Source of the DNA: Hydrangea macrophylla
Lineage: Eukaryota > Streptophyta > Magnoliopsida > Cornales > Hydrangeaceae
Length of the DNA stretch: 64,000 nt
Direction: 5' to 3'
Assembly (NCBI GenBank): GCA_033977485.1
Contig: CM066982.1
Location: 34,450,218 to 34,514,217, forward strand
Shown: one piece after another, positions 22,920 through 34,597 of the stretch
Numbering within the stretch: position 1 is the first letter of the stretch
How the letters are laid out: each line of letters begins with the position of its first letter
The notes under the pieces: model-generated
Told to the model about the DNA's origin: nothing
The model's database searches: none
Seen by the model: the letters and a program-made list of their open reading frames with translations, nothing else
Position numbers and translations under genes: made by a program

Positions 22920-24025
22920 TGTTTGCACCCATAAACCGTCAATGGTTTTTGAGCCCGATTCACGTTTGTGGGTAGGCCGGGCTAAGGAACGGATGACTCA
23001 TCGGACTTAAGCATAGACGTAAGACCGATGATATGAACAAGGCTGTTGGGTATGATAAGGAGAGCCCGATGGGAACATTGAACAGGTATAAGGATTATCG
23101 GGCTTCAGGGAAACGTAACCCAATACGCTGCCAGCCCAATGGTGGAATGCAGCAACAGGAAGCCTAATCGGACACCGCATAATGAAAGATGGGAGTTACA
23201 GTCCGATTGGCCATGGGCGGGTGAAGAAAGGTGATCGGTCATCAAGGATGACATTGAACAGATAGAGCCCGATTCAGGAGAAGCAGTGACGAGGCCGATT
23301 GACTGGAAGGATAAGACGGTGCTATCCATAGCTGGCATGATGACGTCATTAGAAACAAGAGTCCGTTTAGGAAAGGAGTTGATCATGGCCAACTGGATTT
23401 AGGCGTGATCCCTAAATTAAAGGGATTTATTCAATCAGAGGCTGGATAAGGTAGGAATCAAAGAAGGAAAGTCTTTTCAAATCAACCAATCAAATTCAGC
23501 AGCTTGGAGCGCAAGCCAAGGAATCATTGTCCAAGTAGAAATCGTGTAAGGCCGCTATAAATATAAGGCAGGCCATCCAAGTAAAGGACTCCGCGTCACT
23601 ATCGAAACAGCATACATACAGCACATTCGAAGCATTCAAAGCACACTTAGTCTTTATGTTTTCCAACCTTCATAGCAAATAGGTCTGTCCTTTTGTTATT
23701 TTCTTTTGTTCTTTTGAATAATCAGCCATATTCTGGTTTGTTCTTGAGTTCTGTTTAGTTTTTCCAGACATTTAATAAAATCTGTTTTATTAAATCGTTT
23801 ATGATTTTGTTTACCTGTTAAACTATATTTTAGCTTGCGCGCTTCAGTACTGCTAAAGAACTTACAGTGAGTGTACTTTCCTACTCACTATACACAATCA
23901 CCCTGTTTAGAAGTTAGATTCATCAAAGCCTTGTGTATCACTCACACAAGCGGATATAGTTTGCACGTACACACACACTGAATCACAGATTGGTTCTGGC
24001 ACGCCCGCGCAAATTACAGCGAACA
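22920..24025 (+). repeat. Probable 3' LTR of Tat1
   Basis: After the solo LTR the sequence continues TGTTTGCACCC, which directly follows the PPT in the uninterrupted order. A TATA box TATAAATA is at 23556-23563 and an AATAAA near 23774. U3 carries at least ten copies of the core CCGAT/ATCGG in both orientations. The right end is tentative: I place it at GCGAACA (24025), matching a TGTT start. CACA near 23988 is an alternative. The 5' LTR and TSD are outside the window. Confidence 0.6.
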
Positions 24026-25865
24026 CATGGTTGACCGATGATATGATTTGATAAATTTCAACTTTGAGAAGCTTCTTTCTGCAGAAGCGACTGTAACTGG
24101 TATAGTCAACACTATTCTATAAGAAACCTATGTATTTGGGAAACAACCTTCCATTACTTTCAAATAATTAAGCATTTCGAGTCTTCGATTGACCTTTTTT
24201 ATTTATTTATTTATTATTATTATTTTATGGTTCAAAGAAGGCTTCTGTACGCTTTATTAGAATGTATAGAGAGAGAGTGTAGAGAGAGAATCGTGAGCTA
24301 TGTGGTCACGTTAGGGGCTGCTGGGTTTTGATTTTTTTTTTTTTATAAAAGAAAACAGATGAAAGAGGACTGGGTATTGGGCTGAAATAATAAGATATTG
24401 ATAACTAATAATATAATATAGTAGTATAATAGTACCAAAAAAAAAAAAAAAAAGTATTGGTGGGGTCCTCAAATTTTCTTCACGTTTGGGGGCCTTATGC
24501 CCATGCCTATTTTTTAAAGAGCAAGGGCAGGCCCTAGCTTCACTGAACACGTTCTGAATTTTTTATTTTGGGTAATACTTGGCTCACAACCTTCCCACAA
24601 TCTTGTGCCTATCTCTCTACTAGTGAGTACTATAAAGCCCACTGGCATTATGGGACTCATCGGGAAAGAGAGAGAGAGAGACAAAAGAGAGGTGACGAGC
24701 AAAAGTTACCAGCCAATATTACTCTTTTGTTTTTAATACAATGAAAACAAAAACAAATCATTGAAAACCATTTTTCAAGATATTATGCATGGATCAGTAT
24801 CAAGGCGAATTCTTCTGAAAAAGTTAAGTCTTCTACACTAGAATCTAATAAGAGTAATGCTATGATTTCCACATTTTGAATCTCAAATGCTTTTCAAATA
24901 CATGTAATAATAGGACCACGTTCAATAATGATGAAACCACTTCAAAATCCTCCAATCATAATTCAGCAGACCCACTGCCGCACATGTAAATTTGGAAAGC
25001 ATAACATTACTCATCTAATAAACGAGAATTCTGAGTCAAGTTAGTATTCTTCTTCCAACTGAAGAAATGATGCCCTTAGAATTTATTCTCTCTTCCATAA
25101 TTCCAACATCTACCCGATCTCTGTGCAACCCAAAGAAATTTGGTTATTCATAAACGGAACTGTGAGGAAGTGGCATCACATGCGTAGGAAAACTAATGCA
25201 TATTGTTGGGATAGGTGAAGTGCTAGCATGAGATGAATATTGATGAACAAAGATAACTAGCGCCTTAATCACGTATGTCACAAATATATTTCAGAACCAG
25301 TGAATATTTTTCCCTTCTTAACAGTGAACAAAAAATTTCAGCAACAATCAGTTGCCCCATCTTGACTCACTGAAAAATGAAATCACACAAGACAAAATGG
25401 TGTAACAATAGCAAATATCCAGTTACTATTTATGAGGACTAGTGGAACACCTTAACCCAGGAGCATAAATAAATGCTAATGACCACACCAAGCTCATCTA
25501 CACAAAAGACACCTACCCAAATAAAGCTCTCTCTCTACTTGTGTTAAATTCACTGTGTATATGGGAAAACCTTGTGCAACTTTTAGGACATTTAATTCAA
25601 GAGCTGGGGCCTCTAGCACAAAATGCAAGTGTTGACTTGGACTCCAAACTCAAGGTACTAAACAATTCATTTCTTTCATGCAAATCCAAACAAATGCATT
25701 TACAAAATCCCACTACACCAAATCTTGTCAAAAAGGAGAAATACATATTTCTGGTCAACTAAAAATCACTTATGTCACACATCATAATCAGTGCAAGGAG
25801 TACTTGCCCAAGTAAAGTGATAAACACAGACAAATTAAGACCCAAAACAAAGATGTCATTCACAT
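24026..25865. other. Intergenic sequence 3' of the R3H gene
   Basis: A/T-rich with short A- and T-runs (24331-24344, 24437-24453), GA-rich runs near 24668 and a 161-bp MITE at 24852-25012. The open frames here are short and resemble nothing I know. No gene is called. Confidence 0.6.
24852..25012. mobile_element. MITE, 161 bp, 9-bp TSD
   Basis: Terminal inverted repeats GAGTAATGCTATG... / ...CATAACATTACTC are flanked by a perfect 9-bp duplication ATCTAATAA (24843-24851 and 25013-25021). A 9-bp TSD points to a Mutator-like mobiliser (inference). It has no coding capacity. Confidence 0.85.
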
Positions 25866-25871
25866 TTTATT
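25866..25871 (-). terminator. Poly(A) signal AATAAA for the R3H gene
   Basis: On the minus strand AATAAA lies 108 nt past the stop codon, a normal plant 3' UTR length. Confidence 0.55.
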
Positions 25872-25978
25872 CCTGTCGACAAACGTTGCAGTAAAGAAGA
25901 AAAGAGTGATTATCAGAGCTTTCTTGAAAGATGACGGTTGGCCTCACACCAAAGCTTCCACAAGCCAAAAGCCAATGG

Positions 25979-28900
25979 CTACATCTCCTTCACAATATCC
26001 TTCAATCCATATTCTTTTGGAGCTGTGGTGCTGGAAAAACAAAAATAAGCCAGTAAAGCATATATTGTACTTTAATTTCTGAAAAGGTTTATCAAAAAGC
26101 CAACAGACATGAATTAAACCATGAAAAGAAAGGCTTCAGCAAAATTTACAATTAAAACTTAATAGGGGCCTGACGGTACCTGCATCCGAGCCAAGAACGT
26201 ATATGTTACCAGCTCTGTTTTTTAAATTCTTGTCCTACTTTCATTCTTCATCATCATCATCATGGCAAAGCAACGCTCCTACGGATCTAATCCAAACAGT
26301 GGGATTGCCATACCAATGAGCTTCTACGAATACGCAAGCAGCTCTATTCAAACCGAGATGGTGGCACTGATTAATTGAAAGATTGATGTCCACACCCGCC
26401 CACCTCGGTTTTTTTATGCCTGCACCCCAGCCAGTCGAGATAACATGTGCTGCTATAGCAGCCACCTCACATTTTGGGATTGCAGCTGGCTAGGTGCAGG
26501 CATTGCCCATGCCCCTTACCGGGGCCGGGCTAAACCAAAACTGGTATCAGGCTGTTGCTGATGAGCCTGTATAAACCCATGCAGAAAAATTAAATTCAAC
26601 GAGAGAAATGGAACTGTAAAAGATTAACAAAATCATAGCATGTCAACAAAAGAAATGACACCCGTGATTGGTAAGAGAGTCCATGTCATTTGAAGCCAGT
26701 AACAAATTTCAGTAAGCTTACATTTTTTCGTTATTGTCAACAAACATTTGGGATTTGTCTTAGGTTGCATATATACATATACATATTTAAATAGACATGA
26801 ATAGCACACATTTAAGCTGAACAGTTGTCTGTACTCTATAGTCTACACCACTAATCGAGGGGGGTGACAAGAAATATGTTTAATGGACTCACGAACATAT
26901 ATCGGGTGCGGATGAAGTGCATGTCTAAATGGCGGTCCTCCCTGAACTCCGAATTGAGGACTTAGATTAAAATTTGTCCATATGTTGAGTAATGGAACAG
27001 AGAGATATTATATATGTTGAGTAATGGAACAGTCATTATGATGTGGCTTATATAACATTTTACACAGACTTCTACGGGCATTTCTTATGCATTGTCATAT
27101 TTGATATTTTACTGCGTAATGCCTCTATTTAAGGCTATTTCACGATTCTTGTTAGAATTCTCTCTTATTTAGAAGCTAAAAAACCTTTCCTGCAATCAAA
27201 ATTGAGCTTTTACATATTCCTTCAACACCATATGTGGAGGATTCGCATGTCCATTTCGGTAGGTATGTTGGACATATATCACACATATCCATATACCCAA
27301 AAAGTATCGTGTTGAAACAAGAATCCACCGGTACACTGACTCGACCACCTTGCCTGGGCGGGACAACGTACACCTTAAGTAGGAATGTTTTTAGGGTTAA
27401 TTTGTTATAAGTCCAATTTAGGAGGCTTTAATATGTTATTCTTATATCAATTATCTGGATAATCTCTTCTTTCTTAATATCAATAATCCGGATTATCTAT
27501 TCTTGATGAGTCACCCTGGTGCTCAAATTGTGCTCTCAACGAAGTCACAACATTCCAAAAAGAAAAAACACACTTTGAGAGTAGGAGGCCAGAAGTTTTT
27601 ACTCTATACTTTTTTCCCTCAAGAAAATAACAATTTCCCCCTTCACAATTAAATCACAAGTTTTGATAGTGTTAATCGGTGTTGAAATGGTAAAGAAAAA
27701 GTGGTTCTGTACTATCAGGAATATGAATTTTCATAAGAGTCTGGTCCTCGTATAATTAGCAGTTTAGGACTATAGCATCAAAACTTAAATGAATAAATTG
27801 TTTTAAAGTTATTGTTTGGGCATGCAACTTCCACAATCTTCAACATATCCAGCACAGTTCTCAATTATAATGACAGTCGGAATTATTAAAAAAAAAAAAA
27901 ATCGCATGCAATCATAGTTGTCAACTCCCGCCTCAGTTTGCCAAAATTATGAACTGTGAACCATTTTGATTCATAAACCTTAAGGTTCAATCTTTGAGCA
28001 AATAAATAATAGTATACATATAAAAGTACATGGCAGTATTTAAAACGAAGAACATAACAATTTAAGCTAAAAACGTTAAAACTTAATCTTCCACTTACAA
28101 CTTTAAAACATCAAAGTTCAAAATTGTGAATCGTGAATTCTATAGAGTTGTATGAAACTCGAAATCGACCGATTCTAACAACCATGAATGCAAATATTAT
28201 ACCTGTGAAAAGGATTGATGAACTTGTTCATGAGGATGGATGAACTGCATTCCAGGATGCTGACAAGGATACTGGGTCGAGTGCAAGTATAAAGCAGAGG
28301 TGGAACGTGCACCAACATGATTGGGACTAAACTGTGTCATCATTGTCTCTGGATGACCATACCCAATTCCTGCAGGGCTTGATGGCCCAGCCCATGGCCT
28401 AGGTAGATGTTGAAGGAGCGGCCGAGGTTGGTGTTCAGTAGAAATTGGAGGCCTATGAACTGACCCAAGCTGTGGAAATTCAGTGTTGTAGTTCACTGCA
28501 GGAGAGTACATAGGCTGAATGGTGTACAGTCCTCCATTGAACCCAAACCCAGGATCAAATCTTTGCGTATATCTAGAGAAGAATAACAATATCTTATAAT
28601 TACTGATTTACCCAGATATAAATAAGAAAAGATACAAGTTTTCCGGATCAGAGAGCTGAAATTAGAGACATCACCTTGCATGTTTGTCTTTCAGAATAAA
28701 CATCAGAGCAATGCCAAATAAGTTAGAATTATGTAAAGTTGTAAATATAAAACGTCTTTACCATATTACAGTATTTTGACATAGTGCCTTATACGGGTGT
28801 ATACATATATTCAATAACCAATACTTCATCATGTATTGTCTATCAGTACTTTTTTTTCCTGATTAGTACTATTTCAAGTCTGGCCCTTGAATGTATGTTC

Positions 28901-31900
28901 CTTCAACCAAAGGTTGGTAGTTCTTCCGGTAACATAAAATATGATATTACTGGCAGAAGACAAACGAAGTACTAGTTCAAAAATTACCGGGCAATAATAT
29001 TAAACCTACAAGCTGTGATCATTGGAGGTATTAATATCATAGCACACCATTGTTTGGAACAGGTATAATCCAAGAAATGGGACATGGGAGCTACCACTCA
29101 TTAGTCCTGCGTATTGCCAAGGCCAACAAAATCTCCAACAAAATACACAAACCATGCTCCAAAGGGATGGTCAGTCAATGCAGCCATCCTTCCAAGTTCC
29201 AACAGTAGAAAATATAATATATACTTGGTACATAGACCATATGCTCCAAAATTAGATTAAAAATCAGTCATTACAGGGCGTTCATTACCACTCTAAGATC
29301 AATTCTGATCATGCTTATCAAATCGTGAAAAATTGGCCAAAATTACATTGTTAATCGTATGATTCGTATATATCTTGAATCTTAAGATTCAATATTTAGA
29401 AAAAAGGTAATATATGTATATACTACATACGTATAAAAACAATTGTACAATGCTTAAAATAACAAACAATAACAGTTTTACACAGGTTTCATCCAATATA
29501 AGGCTCAGAATGTGAAAGCTTTTCACTTTAAAACTTCTAATGCAATATTATGAATCGTGAATCATATTGTGCTGTATGAAACTCGAATCGGCCCGTATTA
29601 ATCTACTCGTGAATTGACCGATTATAACAACTATGATACTAATAACACCAATCGGAATGTAAGACAGTTATGAACAAGATTTATGTTTCCATTGCTTAAG
29701 AAAATATGGAATCTAACCCTCTCTAAAATGGAAACAAATGAAATCATTCTCCAGATCCATATAGAATTCAATACAGGGGAAGGGAAAGAGAGACAAAAAG
29801 AAGAAGGAATAGGATACCTATCATAGTTCCTGTCATAATCGGGATCCTTGCGCTCTATGTCACGGTCTCGGAAGATAGCCACCCTATTATTTGTTTTGAA
29901 CCTACCAACTGGCTCCTTTTCTGTCCTACTCCTAGCTGCTGATCTACTGCTACCCGTTGATAAATCAACTACACCCCTGCCACTATTCACATCGGACCCT
30001 CCTGGAACAGATTTTTCTTCTATCTTCGGCATTCCCAAGGAAGCATGCTGAAAACTATCATGTACCCTTTGTTCACTTTCAGGTTTCGCACCAGAAACAC
30101 CATTAAAACTACCACTACTAGAATTGAATATCCGTGCACGAGCCCTGTTGTACTCCTCTTTTCTTTCCTCCACGCTTTTGGAACTATTGCCCTTCAAGGA
30201 ATTTGAATTTGCATTGTTGGCACTTTGTGACCGTTTCTGTGGCCTTTGTTTGATTGCAACCTTAGCTACACCAGTGTCTTCTGTTGGTATGTTCACAGGA
30301 ATGTCTGCCAGACGTATCAGAGGAAGCCGACATTCAGAAGTCTTGCGGACAATGATTCTGGAACCAGAACCATCGGGTAAGTTGGTGTCCAATAAAACCA
30401 TTGACTGCAAAAAATAGTGTTGGGCCACTCGGTGTGCAGCCAATCGTAGATATGAAGTAGGCAGCTGCTGGAACTCCATTTGTTGTTGGGTAGGATCCCG
30501 AATGAACTTCTCGACATCTTGTTCCATTCGTAGAACTGAACACCAGATAGTGAAAATTTTATTTTTATGAACAGAAAAGGCAACAAAAACCAAAACACCA
30601 TAACCCTGAAAATTTCTAAAACATAAAAGCTAAAATGCTTCATTTATAATGACAACCTTTATTTGCATGCTCAAACATCAGTGCATATATTTGCATCTTC
30701 TAAATATATAACGACGGAATAGTCATTGTTCCCAACCGAATTGAAAAATTGGCCATATCAAAACAATTCTGTGGAATTACAGGTAAATAGCATCACACAC
30801 ACATACCTAACAGGAATTCCAAGACTACTCAAATTAAAATCAAAATCCATCTTTTACACTCGACACACACACACAACAAAAAAAACAAAAAAAACAAAAA
30901 ACAAATTCATGAAATTACTCGCCGAGCCAATCCGATTGCGACCAAGTTTGAATAAACAAAACTTGTCTTAAGAATTCAGGAATATATACGTATTCTAGTC
31001 CATGCTACAACAAAGTTGATTTTTGATAGGCAATATGAATAAGCCCCTCTCCTTCAGAACATAATGCTGCAATTCAAAGAAGAAGGAAAGAGAGGAAGAA
31101 GAGGAGAGTTGGGAGTGCAGAGAGAACTAAAGACAGATGTACAAGCAGGGAATACACAAAAGAAGGTAGAAGGGAGGAAGAAAAAGAAGAAAAGCACATT
31201 TTCTAACAGAATCCATGAAGTGAAGCATAAATAACCGATGCCTCAATCAACAAAAGACATCCAAAGAAGCCTCCTAGGAAGTATATTTTTGTCTGTAGTA
31301 TTTAAAATCTTTAAAGATACTTTCTACCTTGACTCCCCAATGATTCAAAACATAGCATCTGAGCACATTTCCCCATATATTTCTATTGCCTTTAGCTGGC
31401 TCCAATGCTCCAACTTGTACGCAACATCAAAATTACTTCTTCCCAAAAAAGACAAAGAATTTCCACAGCTTCATCAGCTTGGCAGTAGAGAAAAATATGA
31501 CTCGTAATTCTCTGATTAACATACATATCAATTTGGGAATAGTTTCTCCTTAAGAAATCAAATGATTCACTACCCCACCCCGATAGAAGAAAGACAGCAA
31601 TGCAAAACTAGGGAATCCAAATTACATTTAGCGCGATATTCATGACAAATAGCTATAGTCTAACCTCACAGATATCTATAGCATCATAAAAATAGCAATG
31701 CAAAACTAGGGAATCCAAATTACATTTAGCGCAATATTCATGACAAATAGCTATAGTCTAACCTCACAGATATCTTAGCATCATGAAAAAGACTAAAAAG
31801 GAGAAAAAAAAACCTTCTCCACTTGCAGCTCATCAGGCAGAACCGCAGAGCATCGCATCGATGTCATAAGTCATTGAATGATTGATTTTAGCATGTGGTA

Positions 31901-33407
31901 GAGGCACCATGGGGATGGGGAAGCACTCGTGAAAGATCTCGAGCAGGAAAGAAAAGTAGATAAATAGATAATTGCCAGGAAAGTTAATCTGCCCATTGGT
32001 TTCAGACATTTGTGTGGCAGAATATGTGTTAGAGCAAGAGTTGCTGCACATATGGCTATGCATACTTGCAACAAAATGGAGGCATTATGACCAAAGTCTA
32101 CAGTACACATTCAGCATCGCTCTAAGCAATGGCGTGTTCAGTGGGGAGTAAGCCTTCCATCAACAAAGGTTGCAAAGAATTTTTCGATATAGTTCTAAAA
32201 ATTTTCAATTTTATAAAGACCTTATTTGGACAAGGTCCCCTAGCAGTTATTGCTGGATCCCTCTAAGAATTAGATAATCTTCATGAAAAATGGAGTGTGA
32301 TCAAGAAAAAGAAAACTACAGAGTAGGTGAAATGCTCTTTTAGGGAGAGATGGAAGCACAATCTTCCAACACATATCTCTCTTTTAGAGAGCTCCAAATT
32401 TAGCAAATTAGAGCAACACTAAAGTGACAACATCATAAGAAAGAACTGAGACTAAAGAGTATTAAAACACTTAAACTGGTAGGAACCAAAAGCTTGGGAG
32501 CCACTAATTCTCCTATGCCCATTGTACATTTCCCGTTCCTTATCCTTACTTCCCCGCTTTTCCCTCCCTAACTACAGTTTCTTGGACCAACATACATTTT
32601 ACAAGAAGAGTGGACCCCTCCATAGAACCACACTCATATACATATATATATATATATATTCTTTGATTGGTAATTATAATGTATTGCATGGAAAAGGCAC
32701 CAATGGGGGTGCACCCATGTACACAATTAGTATACATCTTCAAGACAGTACACACAGTTCATATATATGCATATATATATATATATGTAATATAAGATCG
32801 CCTAATCTGTAAAAAATTACTGCACCAACACATAATACACCACCAGCACGGTATATAAAAACACACAAAGCAACTTGTGAGGGAAAAAAACATAGTGATT
32901 ACTTGCAATTACCAAACCGTAACCATTGGTACCACACCCGAACAGTTGGTGGTTTTGATGCAACCAATGATATATGGAAATCGATGCTCTCATCAAACCC
33001 TAAATTACCTCACTCAATCGTTGGACATATAATTAACATGTGAGAGTACGAAACGAAGTGGCTAACAAACAGGTATCATCAAATCACGTGGTACTGAAAC
33101 AAATTAAAAAATAAAATAAAAACCCAAATCAGAAGAAGTTACCCGAAAGCCGCTCGCGAGGGTTTTGCAAAGCTTCACGAAGAAACTGATCAACAGAGTT
33201 GACAACATCTTCAGAAGACCACGAAGCCGAAACATCGACGAGCTCAGGAGGAGAAGTAGATGAACAAGACGAAGACGATCGCAGATTCGAAGAAGAAGAA
33301 GACTCTTTCTTGGATGATGAGAGCAACAATCTGCTCATACTGGCGTCCAAGTCAGCCACCTCCCATGAATCCGGGGGCAATCCGAGATCCTCCACAGCCC
33401 CCTCCAT
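25979..33407 (-). CDS. R3H and SUZ domain protein, five exons, 483 aa (host gene)
   Basis: Exons on the minus strand: 33407-33143, 30535-29818, 28572-28203, 26566-26520, 26030-25979. They total 1,452 nt, every intron is GT-AG, and phases 1, 2, 0 and 2 join without a stop. The N-terminus is acidic with a Ser-rich tract. The R3H domain spans about 85-170, with the signature Arg119-x3-His123 in SYLRLAAHRVAQHY. The SUZ domain is at about 209-230 (EERKEEYNRARARIF). A disordered, basic/acidic middle and a Pro/Gln/Tyr-rich tail follow, ending in a tiny terminal exon. R3H binds single-stranded nucleic acid and SUZ binds RNA (family knowledge), so a role in mRNA metabolism, probably cytoplasmic, is likely; the exact function is unknown. 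Introns 1-4 are 2,607, 1,245, 1,636 and 489 nt. The frame is intact, the only one of clear host type here. The two small 3' exons are inferred from splice sites and phase alone. Confidence 0.9.
27911..28190. repeat. Dispersed repeat in R3H intron 3, MITE-like
   Basis: It starts CATAGTTGTCAA and ends with the near-complement CTAACAACCATG. A diverged relative in the same orientation, sharing gtatgaaactcga and aatcgtgaat, ends at about 29637 in intron 2. Flanks share atgcaa, so a TSD is possible but not certain. Confidence 0.5.
29290..29637. repeat. Second copy of the intronic dispersed repeat
   Basis: Its 3' part matches 28090-28190 (aatcgtgaat, gtatgaaactcga, ccgattataacaactatgat). The left border is unclear. 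Confidence 0.45.
31596..31790. repeat. 98-bp tandem duplication in R3H intron 1
   Basis: Copies at 31596-31693 and 31694-31790 differ at only about three sites (gcgcgat/gcgcaat, atctatagc/atcttagc, one further), so the duplication is recent. Confidence 0.9.
32638..32787. repeat. Two (AT)n microsatellites flanking about 100 bp
   Basis: AT-dinucleotide runs at about 32642-32660 and 32770-32787 within intron 1. Confidence 0.75.
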
Positions 33408-33720
33408 GATCGAGGCCGAATTTCTAGGGTTTTACTTGTGGAAGAAAAAACCCATCAAAATTGAGCTCAGCTCATAGATTGAATAACCCTACTAGGTCCT
33501 CCGAATTTCATGAGAACACAGATGAATTCGATTAGATGGGCTGGAGAGAATGGGATTAGGGATTCATATCGACGAGAGAGAAGATGATGAAGATAGAGAG
33601 AGTGATGGTCCTGATGGGGATGTTTGTAGAGAGAAAAAGTGATAGGGTTTGACGAAGACGAGAGCGAGAGCTTGCTTCAGCGTTGTGATTTTCTTTCTCC
33701 CACGTGTCGTGCACATGCCT
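33408..33720 (-). promoter_or_regulatory. 5' UTR and promoter region of the R3H gene
   Basis: Upstream of the ATG lie CT-rich tracts on the minus strand (about 33570-33640), typical of plant 5' leaders, and a G-box core CACGTG at 33701-33706, about 295 bp upstream. No clear TATA box was seen. G-boxes bind bZIP/bHLH factors (family knowledge). Confidence 0.5.
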
Positions 33721-33751
33721 TATATGCTACGTTTTGTTTGTACTTTGTAGG

Positions 33752-33790
33752 AATAATAATAATAATAATAATTATTATTATTATTATAAT
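33752..33790. repeat. (AAT)n(ATT)n palindromic microsatellite
   Basis: An AAT run passes directly into an ATT run, giving a perfect hairpin, just beyond the R3H promoter. Confidence 0.85.
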
Positions 33791-34086
33791 ATGAATACAT
33801 TTATTTTTTTTTCATCCTCTTCTCTCATTGATTAATGCAGTGAGGTTCATTATTAAATGAAAATTTACTCCTTATAGTTTCTACCAAGTTTCAAAATGGT
33901 CTCTATATTTGCCATATTGGCTCTTGGGTTTGTATCATGTGCATAACATGTGATGGCCACCGTTAGTTTGATTAATTGGTTTTAACGGTAGAGCAAATTG
34001 ATTCAGATTTGAAATTATAAGGAGTAAATTGATCAAATTGAAATTAGAGGGACCATTTTAAAATTTGGTGGAAACTACAAGGGTAT
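33791..34086. other. Spacer with MITE fragment
   Basis: About 33815-33868 matches 35276-35330 (ctctcattg..taatgcagtgagg..tattattaaatga), a fragment of the foldback family at 35259. The remainder (gtttctaccaagtttc, tagagggaccattttaaaa) resembles repetitive intergenic DNA. No gene. Confidence 0.5.
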
Positions 34087-34204
34087 AAAATATAGGCTAA
34101 CGATAAAGGCACCTTCATTTTTTAATTAGGGCACCTAAATTTAAGTTAAAAATTAGTTTTTTTATCTTTTACTTTAATTAGTAAGGGCACCTCACTTATT
34201 TTAC

Positions 34205-34500
34205 TATATATTATAGGCTTAACTGTATTTTACACCCTCTTAGTTTGCCCTTTATGTCAATTTGATCATTGTAGTTTAGAAAGTATCATTCTAGTCTCTG
34301 TAGTTTCATAAGTGTGTCATTTTAGTCCCTTAAAACACTTTTTGTGACTACTTTTTTACTTTCAGTGACAAAATTATTCATCACTAAGAGACTTATTGGA
34401 CTTATTTGACACACTTATGAACCTACAAGGACTAAAGTGACACTTTCTAAATTATAAGGATCAAACTATAGGGACAAGCACAACACACATAATTAGATAT
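34205..34500. repeat. Nested foldback repeat inside the MULE-like element
   Basis: 34255-34345 (tttagaaagtatcattcta..cataagtgtgtca) is an inverted match to 34395-34475. ATATTATA occurs at both edges and could be a TSD, but the region is too A/T-rich to be sure. Confidence 0.5.
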
Positions 34501-34541
34501 TATATATTTTCATAAATATTATAAATTGAAAGAAATTCAAA

Positions 34542-34542
<1 letters not shown>

Positions 34543-34596
<54 letters not shown>
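34543..34596. repeat. (AAT)18 microsatellite
   Basis: Uninterrupted AAT run of about 54 bp. Confidence 0.92.

Positions 34597-34597
<1 letters not shown>

Larger units (their letters stand above)
6272..24025 (+). mobile_element. Tat-lineage Ty3/Gypsy element (Tat1), nested host of three insertions
   Basis: Tat1 pieces are RT to aRNH (6273-7914), integrase (16437-17881), an antisense gene (17987-21155), the PPT region (about 21405-21414) and a 3' LTR (about 22920-24025). Dual RNase H (RNH1 plus aRNH) and an antisense ORF after pol are Tat-lineage hallmarks (family knowledge). Gag, protease and the 5' LTR must lie left of the window, beyond the Copia 5' LTR. Copia, the Athila-like element and a solo LTR interrupt it; the latter two have verified 5-bp TSDs. 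It is the oldest unit in this half of the window. Confidence 0.85.

Noticed and set aside
26241..26465. Minus-strand frame in R3H intron 4 as an extra exon
   Set aside because: Exon phases on both sides already join correctly through GT-AG sites, and it matches no R3H-family sequence I recognise.
33199..33477. Plus-strand acidic frame opposite R3H exon 1
   Set aside because: Shadow of the Ser-rich exon on the minus strand.
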